DNA of 64,000 bases from Enhydrobacter aerosaccus. Its GTDB lineage: Bacteria > Pseudomonadota > Alphaproteobacteria > Reyranellales > Reyranellaceae. This document shows, piece by piece, positions 19,628 through 28,060 of the stretch (positions are counted from its first letter, which is position 1; every line of letters begins with the position of its first letter). The stretch lies in contig NZ_FUWJ01000016.1 in NCBI RefSeq assembly GCF_900167455.1, positions 1 through 64,000 on the forward strand, given 5' to 3'. The position numbers were made by a program, and so were the translations under genes. The notes beneath the pieces were generated by a model. It saw nothing but the letters and a program-made list of their open reading frames with translations. It did no database searches and had not been told where the DNA came from.

Positions 19628-21415
19628 ATGAGCGACGTCGTGCAGGACAAGGGTTTCAGGCAGGGCACGGAAAGCGGCAGGCGCGACTTCCTGAAAGCAG
19701 CGGGCGCGGCATCCGTTCTTGCCTCCGGCCTCGTCGGTGCCGCCCGGGCGCAGACTCCGCCTGCGGCTCCGGCATCGGCGAAGACGCGCACGGGAATGAA
19801 CATCCTGTTCGTCTTCAGCGACCAGGAGCGCTATCAGGCGACCTGGCCCAAGGGCCTGTCGCTGCCCGGACACGAGCGCCTGCAGAAGGCCGGCGTCACC
19901 TTCACCAATCACCAGTGCCCGGCGACCATGTGCACGTCGTCGCGCTCGGTGATGCTCACCGGCCTGCAGACCGCCGACAACGGCATGTTCGAGAATCTCG
20001 ACGTGCCGTGGATGCGAGACCTGCCGACCAACGTGCCGACGATCGGCCACATGCTGCGCAAGGCGGGCTACTACACCGCCTACAAGGGCAAGTGGCACCT
20101 CAGCCGCGAGTTCGACACCAAGTCGGTGGCGCAGTTCATGACGCCGGAGATGGAGAAGTACGGCTTCGCCGACAACTTCTCGCCGGGCGACCTGATCGGC
20201 CATACGCTGGGCGGCTACAGCTTCGACCAGATCATCGCCGGCAGCGCCGTGAATTGGCTGCGCACCAAGGGCCGGCCGCTCAGCGACGACGGCAAGCCGT
20301 GGTGCATGTTCGCGAGCTTCGTGAATCCGCACGACATCATGTACTTCAATACCGATGCGCCGGGCGAGAACGTTCAGGACACTGGCAAGCTCAGGCTGCA
20401 TGCGGCCCGGGCGCCGGAACATGCGCTCTACAAGGCGACGTGGGACGTTTCGATCCCGGCCAGCCTGCGCCAGCCGTTCGATGCGCCGGGCCGGCCGAAG
20501 GCGCACGGCGAGTTCGACCACATCTGGGACTACATCCTGGGCAATATTCCGCTCGAGGATGTGCGCTGGAAGCGGTTCAACGACTACTACGTCAACTGCA
20601 TCCGCAACGTCGATCAGCAGATCGAGACGGTGCTCGCCGAGCTCGAGGCGCTCGGCCTCGCCCAGAACACGATCGTGGTCTACACCTCCGATCACGGCGA
20701 GATGGCCGGCAGCCACAGCTTGCGCGGCAAGGGACCTTTCGCCTACCAGGAATCCAACCACCTGCCGCTCTACATGATCCATCCCGACGTCATGGGCGGC
20801 CAGCAGTGCCGGGCGCTTTCCGGCCATATCGACCTCGTGCCGACCCTGCTGTCGATGGCGGGGGTGACCCCGGATCGCGCGGCGGCGTTCGCCGGCCGTG
20901 CGCTGCCGGGCAAGGATCTCTCTCCGCTGCTGTCCAATCCCGGCACCCAGCCGATCGATGCCGCGCGTCCGGCCACGCTGTTCACCTACAGCGGGCTCGC
21001 CAGCAACGACAGCAGCGTGTTCGACTTCGCGGCCAAGGCCATCGCGGCGGGCAAGGATCCCAAGGAGGAGGCGAAGAAGGAAGGCTTCCGCCCCGACCTC
21101 AAGAAGCGCGGCCATGTGCGCTCCGCCTTCGACGGCCGCTACCGCTTCACGCGCTATTTCGCGCCGGTCGATCACAACAGCCCGACGACCCTGGACGAGC
21201 TCTTCAAGTGGAACGACGTCGAGCTCTACGACCTCGAGCAGGATCCGGGCGAGATGAACAACCTGGCGACGGACCGCGCGGCAAATGGCAAGCTGCTGAC
21301 GACGATGAACGGGAAGCTCGAAGCGTTGATCAAGGCCGAGATCGGCAAGGACGACGGCCGCGAGCTGCCGGAAATCGCCAACATCACTTGGGGCGTCGAC
21401 CGGATCGACCTTTAG
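19628..21415 (+). CDS. Tat-exported sulfatase-family hydrolase
   Basis: The product is 595 residues. A twin-arginine signal (GRRDFLKAAGAASVLASGLV, 17-36) predicts folded export. The alkaline-phosphatase-fold core shows NILFVFSDQE (metal-binding Asp65), the nucleophile segment ATMCTSSRSVMLTG with Cys102, GKWHLS and YTSDHGEMAGSH. Type I sulfatases mature the Cys of C-x-P/A-x-R to formylglycine; here the motif reads C-T-S-S-R, with Ser in place of Pro. The enzyme would hydrolyse sulfate (or phosphonate) esters in the periplasm. Two small exported proteins follow within 20 bp and 8 bp gaps, which suggests an operon. Start ATG 19628 follows AAAAGGG. Confidence 0.85.
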   Translation: MSDVVQDKGFRQGTESGRRDFLKAAGAASVLASGLVGAARAQTPPAAPASAKTRTGMNILFVFSDQERYQATWPKGLSLPGHERLQKAGVTFTNHQCPATMCTSSRSVMLTGLQTADNGMFENLDVPWMRDLPTNVPTIGHMLRKAGYYTAYKGKWHLSREFDTKSVAQFMTPEMEKYGFADNFSPGDLIGHTLGGYSFDQIIAGSAVNWLRTKGRPLSDDGKPWCMFASFVNPHDIMYFNTDAPGENVQDTGKLRLHAARAPEHALYKATWDVSIPASLRQPFDAPGRPKAHGEFDHIWDYILGNIPLEDVRWKRFNDYYVNCIRNVDQQIETVLAELEALGLAQNTIVVYTSDHGEMAGSHSLRGKGPFAYQESNHLPLYMIHPDVMGGQQCRALSGHIDLVPTLLSMAGVTPDRAAAFAGRALPGKDLSPLLSNPGTQPIDAARPATLFTYSGLASNDSSVFDFAAKAIAAGKDPKEEAKKEGFRPDLKKRGHVRSAFDGRYRFTRYFAPVDHNSPTTLDELFKWNDVELYDLEQDPGEMNNLATDRAANGKLLTTMNGKLEALIKAEIGKDDGRELPEIANITWGVDRIDL

Positions 21416-21433
21416 TTGGAGCGGTGGGGGAGA

Positions 21434-21913
21434 ATGAGTTCAGTCAAGCAATCGGCAATCGGCCGGCGAAAGATGCTGGCCGGCGCAGGCCTGCTGGGCA
21501 CAAGCCTGCTGGGCACGGGCCTGGCAGGGTCGAGCGCCCGCGCCCAGCAGCGCGTGAAGACCGGCACGGTCGAGATCGAGCAGGTCCAGGTGGCCTTCAT
21601 CGGCAGCGGGAACCTCGGCGGCGGCACGCTGTTTTTCCAGGGCAGGAGCTACCGCTTCACCGTCGGCGGGCTGGGCATCGGCGGCTTCGGCGTCTCCAAG
21701 ATGCAGGCGACCGGCGACGTCTACAATCTGAGGGAACTGCGGCAGTTTCCCGGCGCCTATGGCCAGGCTCGCTATGGCGTGGTTGTGGGCGACCAGAGCG
21801 CTGGCGAGTTGTGGCTCGAGAATCCCAATGGCGTGCTGATCAACCTGAAGGGCCGGCGCACCGGGCTCGCGCTCTCGCTCGGCGCCGACGCCGTGATCAT
21901 CGATTTCAAGTGA
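21434..21913 (+). CDS. Exported small protein, EipA/DUF1134-like
   Basis: The product is 159 residues with an Arg-rich leader (IGRRKMLAGAGLLGTSLLGT) that reads as a Tat or Sec signal, cleaved near SARA. The mature domain is Gly-rich with a repeated pattern (GGGTLFFQGRSYRFTVGGLG; GDVYNLRELRQFPGAYGQAR; LGADAVIIDFK) that resembles the EipA/DUF1134 envelope proteins, which are however longer. Start ATG 21434 follows GGTGGGGGAGA. It lies 18 bp behind the sulfatase gene and 7 bp before the next. The family assignment is tentative. Confidence 0.6.
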   Translation: MSSVKQSAIGRRKMLAGAGLLGTSLLGTGLAGSSARAQQRVKTGTVEIEQVQVAFIGSGNLGGGTLFFQGRSYRFTVGGLGIGGFGVSKMQATGDVYNLRELRQFPGAYGQARYGVVVGDQSAGELWLENPNGVLINLKGRRTGLALSLGADAVIIDFK

Positions 21914-21920
21914 GGACGGC

Positions 21921-22460
21921 ATGACCATTTCGATGATTACCCGCCGCGTGCTCGCGACCGTGATGGGCATCGTGCTCGGCAGCTCCATGGCTCTGGCGCA
22001 GGACGAGCCGCAGGTCTTCAACGCGTTCGCCATAGCGACCGCCAGCGGCACTGTCGTCCGGGCCAGCGCGAAACAGGTGATGCTCGCCGGCACCGTCAAG
22101 GGGCCGATGTTCATCGAAACCGACGAGGGCCCCGTTCCGGCCGGCACGGTGGCCTGCGCCGCCTCGCTGCGCGTCGATCAGGAGAGTCGCCGCCAGACCG
22201 CCAATGGCGCCTGCACCTTCACCGCCGAAGACGGAGCCCAGGCCTGGGGCGACTGGGAGTGCACCGGCTTCGCCCTGGTCGGCTGCCGCGGCGCCCTCAC
22301 GCTGAACGGCGGCAGCGGGCGGTTGCAGGGCGTATCGGGCGGCGGTTCGATGATCTGGCGGCCCAACACGCACGACCTCGAGACGCAAGGGGACGGGACA
22401 GTCCTGCAGAACACGTCCGGCATCGTGATCTGGCGCGAGTTCAAGCTGACGAAGAAGTAG
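21921..22460 (+). CDS. Secreted protein of unknown function
   Basis: The product is 179 residues with a Sec signal peptide (ITRRVLATVMGIVLGSSMAL, cleavage after ALA). The mature part has four Cys residues (ACAASL, GACTF, WECTGF, GCRGAL) that could form two disulfides, and Gly/Thr-rich strands. I do not recognise the family. It is the third gene of the sulfatase operon, and the pattern GGSGRLQGVSGGGSM is reminiscent of allene-oxide-cyclase-like or lipocalin-type barrels, but this is weak. An inverted repeat follows at 22514. Confidence 0.65.
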   Translation: MTISMITRRVLATVMGIVLGSSMALAQDEPQVFNAFAIATASGTVVRASAKQVMLAGTVKGPMFIETDEGPVPAGTVACAASLRVDQESRRQTANGACTFTAEDGAQAWGDWECTGFALVGCRGALTLNGGSGRLQGVSGGGSMIWRPNTHDLETQGDGTVLQNTSGIVIWREFKLTKK

Positions 22461-22513
22461 CCGGCAAGGCTTCATCTCAACAGCCGTCGACCAGCCGCAA
22501 CGCCACCCAAACA

Positions 22514-22587
22514 GGTCCCTCGGCTCCGCTCGGGACGACGGTGAAGCCGCACACTTCCGTCGTCATCCCGAGCGCAGCGAGGGATCC
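22514..22587. repeat. Inverted repeat of the CATCCCGAGCGCAG type
   Basis: TCCCTCGGCTCCGCTCGGGA near 22517 and GTCATCCCGAGCGCAGCGAG near 22561 pair as a long imperfect hairpin around a short loop, between convergent genes. The same sequence type forms the array at 46541-46930. It can act as a bidirectional terminator and looks like a dispersed, formerly mobile repeat. Confidence 0.8.
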
Positions 22588-22632
22588 TTTTTCTGCGTCG
22601 TCGCTACTGTGACCCTGGCGGCGCCTGCGATG

Positions 22633-23604
22633 TTACGGCCGCTGGGAGATGTAGGAGCCGCGGTCGTGGTCGGGGTGGCTGAAAGTGATCTCCAACGTTC
22701 GCAGGAAAGTGTGGAGGCCCGCATCCTGGATGGGCAGCACGTGCGCGTCCTCCCCCGACTCGTTGTGGTGGGAATGCCAATAGCCCGGCGGAGTGACAAA
22801 GCTCGCACCCGGCTTCCAATCCTCCCGGCGACCATTCTTGATCATCCCGTCGTCGCCAATCTCCGTCCCGATCATGGTGTAACAGCCTGGCTTGCAGTCG
22901 ATGACAAAATCGAGTGCCACCGATTCGTGGCGGTGCGGGAACTGGACCTTGTCCTTCGGCAGCAATCCAAACATCGCCCACAGCGTGTGGGTGACGGTTC
23001 TGGTGTTGGGAAACAGCTCGTTGGCCAGCAGAACGCTGACCCGATTAGCGCCGGCCTTGGCCGGATCGTGGGCGATCTGATCGAGTTTGGCCTGCGCCAG
23101 CTCATGTCGATAGAAGGTCGGCGGGAAACGCTCGACGCTTGGCGTCGCGCCGAGATAGCGAAGCAATGGCGCGTCATGCACCCAATAGAGACCGGCCTCG
23201 CCGTCGCTGTGATGAAGGGCCTGTCCATGCGCTGGAAGCACGATGAAGTCGCCCTGCTTCCAGAAGATCGAGTACCCGCACGCCTCGGTCCGGCCCGTCC
23301 CGCGATAGACGAAGAACAGCTGGCTGGTGGCCTCGGCGGAAGTCTGGATCGAGCCGTTGGAGATCCGGATGAAATTGGCGCACAGGGCCGGGCTGGTGGC
23401 GGGCGATGGGCAGCCGAGCTCTTCGCTGAGGTCGAGGGGCTGGATGCGCGTCGGCCCGGATTCGAAGAAGTCGGGTGAAAAGGCCCGGTACGGCACCGGA
23501 CTGATGATCTTCGCGTAGATCGGGTTCGCGGCCGATGCGTAATCGTAATAGAGCGCACCCTTGGCCAATATTGGGCTGTTCGGCCCATCTGAGGACGGCA
23601 TCAT
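22633..23604 (-). CDS. Cupin-domain protein (bicupin, gentisate-dioxygenase-like)
   Basis: The product is 323 residues. Two cupin barrels are visible: the first holds FWKQGDFIVLPAHGQALHHS, the second VQFPHRHESVALDFVI and PGASFVTPPGYWHSHHNESG, with the His/Glu pattern of cupin motifs 1 and 2. This layout resembles gentisate 1,2-dioxygenase and 1-hydroxy-2-naphthoate dioxygenase, Fe(II) ring-cleaving enzymes. No other aromatic genes adjoin it, so the substrate is uncertain. The start is ATG 23604 (a second ATG follows at once) behind AAAGGA. It lies downstream of the DUF4331 gene on the same strand. Confidence 0.75.
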   Translation of the reverse strand: MMPSSDGPNSPILAKGALYYDYASAANPIYAKIISPVPYRAFSPDFFESGPTRIQPLDLSEELGCPSPATSPALCANFIRISNGSIQTSAEATSQLFFVYRGTGRTEACGYSIFWKQGDFIVLPAHGQALHHSDGEAGLYWVHDAPLLRYLGATPSVERFPPTFYRHELAQAKLDQIAHDPAKAGANRVSVLLANELFPNTRTVTHTLWAMFGLLPKDKVQFPHRHESVALDFVIDCKPGCYTMIGTEIGDDGMIKNGRREDWKPGASFVTPPGYWHSHHNESGEDAHVLPIQDAGLHTFLRTLEITFSHPDHDRGSYISQRP

Positions 23605-23678
23605 ATCAATCGTTCCTTTGCGAACGAGGTCATCGCGGAGCCCACGGCTGGCTCCGCGAACGACTTTCGTGGACGGGG

Positions 23679-24692
23679 CTAGCTCTTCTTCGGGTGCGGC
23701 GTGCCGAGGTACGGGAACTCGCTCAGCGTGTCGGTGTGCGGCTTGAGGCCGTCGGACGGGATGTCGCCCTTGGAGAGGAAGGCGAGGCGGAAGTCGATGA
23801 CGTCGTCGGTGAAGACCCGTCCGTTCGGATACTTCGCGGGTTTGGTGGGATCGAAGCTCAGCATGTCGGGCAGGATGGCGTGATCGTCGATCGCGGCGAT
23901 CGCCTCCTCGCGCGTGTAGTTGCCGGTATGGCCCAGCAGATGGATGAACTGCTCGAGCCAGCGGGCGTAGTCGTTGACCGGCTCGCTGGCATTGTACTCT
24001 TCCTTGGTGTCGTCGGTGTTGAAGAAGCTGCTGACCGACGGATGGCCGGCGCGATCGACATGGAGGAGCTTGCCGTCCTGGCGCAGGCTGCAGCGTCCCC
24101 AGATACGGATGCCGGGCTTGCCGCCGAGCTCGCTGGTCGGCAGCTCGATCGCGGTCGAGAGCACATTGGCTTCGGTGTTCGAATCCGTGCCGGTCCAGGG
24201 CGACTTGCCGCCGAGGTGAGGGGCGGTGAAGTTGCGGCCGCCACTGGTATCGAACAGGTTCTTGATGCCGTCGAAATCGAAGAAGAACGCATCGCTGCGG
24301 CTGCCGGCAAAGAAGGTATAGGCGCCGGACTTGACGATGTTCGGCGTGGCTCCCAGCGACACCTCGGCATCGGAGATGATCTTCGTTCCCGCGGCCTCGA
24401 CCGAGCGGGAGTCGGCGCCCTTGGCGACGAACACGCTGGCGGTCTGGCGGCCGTTCTTCACGGGCGAGAAGATGTAGGTGAAGGCGATGTCGGTCAGGCA
24501 ATCGCCGTCATTGTCGATGTTGAGGCGGTAGATGGCGTCGGGATGGAACTGGTCGGCCGAGGGATTGGCATTGAGGATGATCACGGTCCTGGCCGGATCG
24601 GAGGGCGACTGGAAGGCGTAGAGATCGCACAGATCGAGGCGCTGGTCGCCGAGCGGCGGGCCGAGGCTCAGTCCTGTGAAGTGGTTCGACAT
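23679..24692 (-). CDS. DUF4331 domain protein
   Basis: The product is 337 residues, starting MSNHFTGLSLGPPLGDQRLD followed by LCDLYAFQSPSDPARTVIIL, the conserved opening of DUF4331 proteins. NIDNDGDCLTDIAFTY and the FFDFDGIKNLF block are further family features. No signal peptide is seen. The function is unknown. The gene precedes the cupin gene by 74 bp, and its ribosome-binding site lies inside a perfect hairpin (24700-24723), which suggests control of translation. Confidence 0.85.
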   Translation of the reverse strand: MSNHFTGLSLGPPLGDQRLDLCDLYAFQSPSDPARTVIILNANPSADQFHPDAIYRLNIDNDGDCLTDIAFTYIFSPVKNGRQTASVFVAKGADSRSVEAAGTKIISDAEVSLGATPNIVKSGAYTFFAGSRSDAFFFDFDGIKNLFDTSGGRNFTAPHLGGKSPWTGTDSNTEANVLSTAIELPTSELGGKPGIRIWGRCSLRQDGKLLHVDRAGHPSVSSFFNTDDTKEEYNASEPVNDYARWLEQFIHLLGHTGNYTREEAIAAIDDHAILPDMLSFDPTKPAKYPNGRVFTDDVIDFRLAFLSKGDIPSDGLKPHTDTLSEFPYLGTPHPKKS

Positions 24693-24699
24693 GCTGGCG

Positions 24700-24723
24700 G
24701 CTCCTTCGAGAGGGCGAAGGAGC
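24700..24723 (-). promoter_or_regulatory. Hairpin that buries the ribosome-binding site of the DUF4331 gene
   Basis: On the minus strand GCTCCTTCG pairs perfectly over 9 bp with CGAAGGAGC around a 6-base loop. The right arm contains the Shine-Dalgarno GAAGGAG, about nine bases before the ATG at 24692. When folded, the site is closed; temperature, a protein or an RNA could open it. Confidence 0.5.
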
Positions 24724-24944
24724 GGTCCCCGTGCCGCCCGGTCAAACCGATCCAGTCCGAAGTCCGGGTCTCATTCGCCGAGGAATAGGCTGTTCATTGG
24801 AGGGGGATGCACGGATCGTCGAGCGGGAGGCTACGGGGCGGTCGCAACCCCATCAAGGGTCGAATGGCCCACCCGGCCTGCATCGTGACATGCAGACATT
24901 TCCCTTGCCATTGCCCGCCGCCCTTCCGCGCGGCTCGACGCCGA

Positions 24945-25904
24945 TCAGGCCGCCACCATCGAGCGGCCCGACGAGGGCAAGCTGAACCACTCGCGCTCGT
25001 CCTGCCGGAATTTCTCGCGGATGTAATCGATCACCGCGCGGATGCGGGCGCCCTTGTTGGTTTCCTCGTGGCTGACGAGCCAGATGTCGCGCGTGATATT
25101 GAGCTCGATCGGCACCTCGACCAGGTTGGCCGTCTTGCTGATGTAGCTCGGGAACACCGAGATGCCCCACGCCGCCTTCACCGCCTCGATGGCCGAGTGC
25201 GACGAGTTGGTGCGCAGCACGACATTGGGGCTTTGCTCGACCACCTCGCTCCAGGGCTTCATGGAGGGCAGGCTGTGCAGCGTCGTGTGATCGACGATGT
25301 GATGGGCCCGCAGGTCGTCGAGCCGCTGCGGCATGCCGTACTGCTCGACATAGGCCGGCGCGGCGAAGATCGACATGGCGAACTGGCCGACCCGCGCCGC
25401 CACGAGCTGGTTCGAAGTCGGGCGGAAGAAACGGATGGCGAGATCGGCCTGGCGGGTGGCGAGATCCAGCACCTGGTCGCCGACGATCACCTGCACCAGG
25501 ATGTCGGAATGCATGCGGCGCAGCTCGGTAAGGCGCGGCACCAGCCATTGGGCGGCGAGGCCTTCGGTCGCCGCCACACGCACCACGCCCGACATCTCGC
25601 GATCGAGCCCGGCCAGGTGGCGCTCGATCGAGGTGGCGTTGGACAGCATCGATTCGGCCTGGACCAGGACGCCGCGCGCCGCCGGCGTCACTTCCATGCC
25701 GTGGCGATGGCGGTCGAACAGCTTGGCGCCGAGCCGGCGCTCGAGCGCCTGGATGCGGCGACCGACGGTTGTCTGCTTGGTGTTGAGCTGGGTGGCCGCG
25801 GCGCTGAAACTTCCGGTCTTGGCTACAGCCAGGAAGAACCGGACGTCGTCCCAATCGCCGAGGATGTTCGGCACCTTGCTCTTGCGCGGAGAAATAGATG
25901 TCAT
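24945..25904 (-). CDS. LysR-family transcriptional regulator
   Basis: The product is 319 residues. The N-terminal winged HTH (DVRFFLAVAKTGSFSAAATQ and TVGRRIQALERRLGAKLFDR) is typical, followed by the periplasmic-binding-like effector domain. It is divergent from the nucleotidyltransferase/GNAT operon, with 233 bp between the starts. A perfect 17-bp dyad containing T-N11-A sits seven bases from its start codon. It is likely autoregulated and may control the divergent operon. Confidence 0.92.
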   Translation of the reverse strand: MTSISPRKSKVPNILGDWDDVRFFLAVAKTGSFSAAATQLNTKQTTVGRRIQALERRLGAKLFDRHRHGMEVTPAARGVLVQAESMLSNATSIERHLAGLDREMSGVVRVAATEGLAAQWLVPRLTELRRMHSDILVQVIVGDQVLDLATRQADLAIRFFRPTSNQLVAARVGQFAMSIFAAPAYVEQYGMPQRLDDLRAHHIVDHTTLHSLPSMKPWSEVVEQSPNVVLRTNSSHSAIEAVKAAWGISVFPSYISKTANLVEVPIELNITRDIWLVSHEETNKGARIRAVIDYIREKFRQDEREWFSLPSSGRSMVAA

Positions 25905-25910
25905 AGTAAC

Positions 25911-25927
25911 AATCGATACAATCGATT
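25911..25927. promoter_or_regulatory. Candidate LysR box (T-N11-A dyad)
   Basis: AATCGAT-ACA-ATCGATT is a perfect inverted repeat with 7-bp arms. TCGATACAATCGA inside it is a T-N11-A LysR box. It lies directly before the lysR start, in the AT-richer divergent promoter region. Its symmetry is much better than expected by chance in this GC-rich DNA. Confidence 0.6.
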
Positions 25928-26137
25928 TGGGTCCTGAACGTTTACTTTAAAAACCGCTCGTGATTAATCCTACACCATTGATCGTGTAATGTCGTTTTCG
26001 GTCTTTTTTCTACGGTCTTAGCTCGGTTTTTTCAGTCGCAGGTTGGTATTTCCAACTGCATATATCTAGTTCTCGCATTCGTTAGTCAATCAATCCTTGG
26101 TAGTTTTCCCGATTGACCTTCGGAGCGGGGTACTGTT

Positions 26138-27433
26138 GTGGCCGTGGTTGGCGCGGACACCAAATCGATGACCCTTGAGGGTCTGGCCGGCAAATTCAGC
26201 CGGTATGTGCGCAGTCCGTCGACGCGCATGGCGGCCTTCGTCGGTCTTCTTTCCTACCTCAGCTATGCATACGCGCACAACAGCTGGAGCAATCCAGCCC
26301 TGATCGGCGTGTCGCTGTTCGTCGGCGTGTTCCTGCCGAGCTACGCCAAGCTCAGCAACAAGGCCGAGCTGTGGGCCAACAACCGATTCGGTTTCGTGAC
26401 CGGCGGCCGGCTGGGACGCTTTATCCCGCAATACGTGTTCAACCTGGCGGTCTTCTGGGTGATGCTGACGGGCGGAGCGCTGAACCGCGCCGGCATGGCC
26501 TCCGTCGGCGGCGCCTTCGGCGCGGCGCTCGTGACCACGCTCGCCTCGCAGGGCATCCAGTATCTCGGCGTCTATCTGTTCCAGCGCGGCATCGGCGACA
26601 TGAACCGCAACGTGCTGGTCGGCCTGTCGATCAACCTCATGCTGACGGCGCTGGCGACGGCCGGCGTGCCGTTCGCGCGTGACATCTTCCTGGTGATCGG
26701 TTTCGGGTTCGGCGCCATCCTGTTCGGCGTCGGCCTGATGTCGGACCTGCGCTCGCAGTTCGCGCCCAAGGGCGGCATCGGCATCTTCTTCGGTACCTTC
26801 AATCCGTTCCACAACACCCACCTCGCCATGCTGAAGCGGGCGCTGGAGGAGCGCGGCCTCGACAAGATCATCATCCATCCGACGCTGGTGCCGCGGCTGC
26901 ATGCCGAAGCCTTCCGCAAGAGACAATTGCGCGTGGCGCGGCTCGATCAGGGCTTCCAGATCTACGAGACGACCGACAAGGCCGACGTCAATGTCGACTA
27001 CTTCCCGACCGGCCGCATGTTCCTGCCGCCGGAAACGCGCAAGGCGCTGATCGAGCTGGCGGTGGCGGAGGCCGGCATCGGCAACCGGATCGAGGTCGCG
27101 TTCATGCGCGAGACCTACGATACCAACGGCTTCCAGGGCGTGATCGCCGCGATCAAGAAGGCCCATCCGGGCGTGCGCTTGCATGGCCTGCACGGGACGG
27201 ATCTCGGCGGCATGTTCGTGCGCCAGATCTACGACGAATGCGGATGGATCTATCCGTGGCGGATCCTGCGCCGGGACAATGTCTCAGCGACGGCGATCCG
27301 CAGAGGTGCGAAGGGAATGACTTCGGGTGTGGTGACCGACGTTCTTGCACAACTTTCAGCAAACGTTCCGGTGGTGGTGGCTGGGGGGCGCCGCTTCCGG
27401 AATGACAACGGAGTACTGACCGAGGGGGTCTGA
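26138..27433 (+). CDS. Membrane protein fused to a nucleotidyltransferase domain
   Basis: The product is 431 residues. Residues about 32-205 contain roughly six hydrophobic segments; residues about 213-400 form a cytidylyl/nicotinate-nucleotide-adenylyltransferase-like Rossmann domain with GIFFGTFNPFHNTHLAM (H225-N-T-H228, the counterpart of HxGH) and a C-terminal VSATAIRRG (382-390), the counterpart of the ISSTxIR motif. Soluble NadD- or CTP-transferases lack such a membrane part, so the substrate may be membrane-linked. The start is GTG 26138 behind GGAGCGGGG. Two GNAT genes follow at 1 bp and 11 bp, which indicates one operon, divergent from lysR. Confidence 0.8.
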   Translation: MAVVGADTKSMTLEGLAGKFSRYVRSPSTRMAAFVGLLSYLSYAYAHNSWSNPALIGVSLFVGVFLPSYAKLSNKAELWANNRFGFVTGGRLGRFIPQYVFNLAVFWVMLTGGALNRAGMASVGGAFGAALVTTLASQGIQYLGVYLFQRGIGDMNRNVLVGLSINLMLTALATAGVPFARDIFLVIGFGFGAILFGVGLMSDLRSQFAPKGGIGIFFGTFNPFHNTHLAMLKRALEERGLDKIIIHPTLVPRLHAEAFRKRQLRVARLDQGFQIYETTDKADVNVDYFPTGRMFLPPETRKALIELAVAEAGIGNRIEVAFMRETYDTNGFQGVIAAIKKAHPGVRLHGLHGTDLGGMFVRQIYDECGWIYPWRILRRDNVSATAIRRGAKGMTSGVVTDVLAQLSANVPVVVAGGRRFRNDNGVLTEGV

Positions 27434-27434
27434 G

Positions 27435-28049
27435 ATGGCTAAGCAGTCGGCGGTGACGCCGGGGCAACCCGTCGTCACCATCAAGCTCGCATCGACGTCC
27501 GACGAGCTCATGCAGTGCTATGCGCTGCGCGCAGCAGTCTTCATGGGCGAACAGGCGTGTCCTTACTGGGAGGAATTCGACGGCAACGACTACGCCGCCT
27601 CGCACATCATCATGTATGTCGACGGCGAGCCGGCCGGCAGCATGCGGTTGCGCTGGTTCCAGTCGTTCTGCAAGTTCGAGCGCTGCGTGGTGCTGAAGCG
27701 CTTCCGCGGCCTGGGCGTCCATCACGCCTTGAATGCCTGGTGCAAGGACTTCGCCCGCCGCAAGGGTTACACCAAGGTCTATATCCATCTGCAGAAGCGC
27801 CACATGGCGATGATGGAGAAGGAGGGCTTCCGTCGCGTCGACGACCGGGTGTTCCGCTTCTCCGACCACGAATACTACGCGATCTACTGCGAGCTGCCGC
27901 CGGCCGAGGATGCGGTCTGCCTCGAGACCGAGCCGATGGTGCTGAACCGTCCGGAGGACCGTCTCGACATGGAAGGCATCCTCGAGAAGTCCGTGGTGCG
28001 CGGCGCCAGCAACCCGCACGCGGCGCGGCCCGAGCGGATCACGAATTGA
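27435..28049 (+). CDS. GNAT-family acyltransferase, first of two paralogues
   Basis: The product is 204 residues. The GNAT fold is seen in YALRAAVFMGEQACPYWEEF, SHIIMYVDGEPAGSMRLRWF (strands 2-4) and the acyl-CoA-binding loop VLKRFRGLGVHHALNAW (R/Q-x-x-G-x-G/A equivalent). It shares long blocks with the next gene (EEFDG-D, HII-Y, RLRWFQSF, RFRG), so the two arose by tandem duplication. One base separates it from the nucleotidyltransferase. The acceptor is unknown; a small molecule made by the operon is the simplest guess. Confidence 0.82.
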   Translation: MAKQSAVTPGQPVVTIKLASTSDELMQCYALRAAVFMGEQACPYWEEFDGNDYAASHIIMYVDGEPAGSMRLRWFQSFCKFERCVVLKRFRGLGVHHALNAWCKDFARRKGYTKVYIHLQKRHMAMMEKEGFRRVDDRVFRFSDHEYYAIYCELPPAEDAVCLETEPMVLNRPEDRLDMEGILEKSVVRGASNPHAARPERITN

Positions 28050-28060
28050 GAGGAAGTGAG

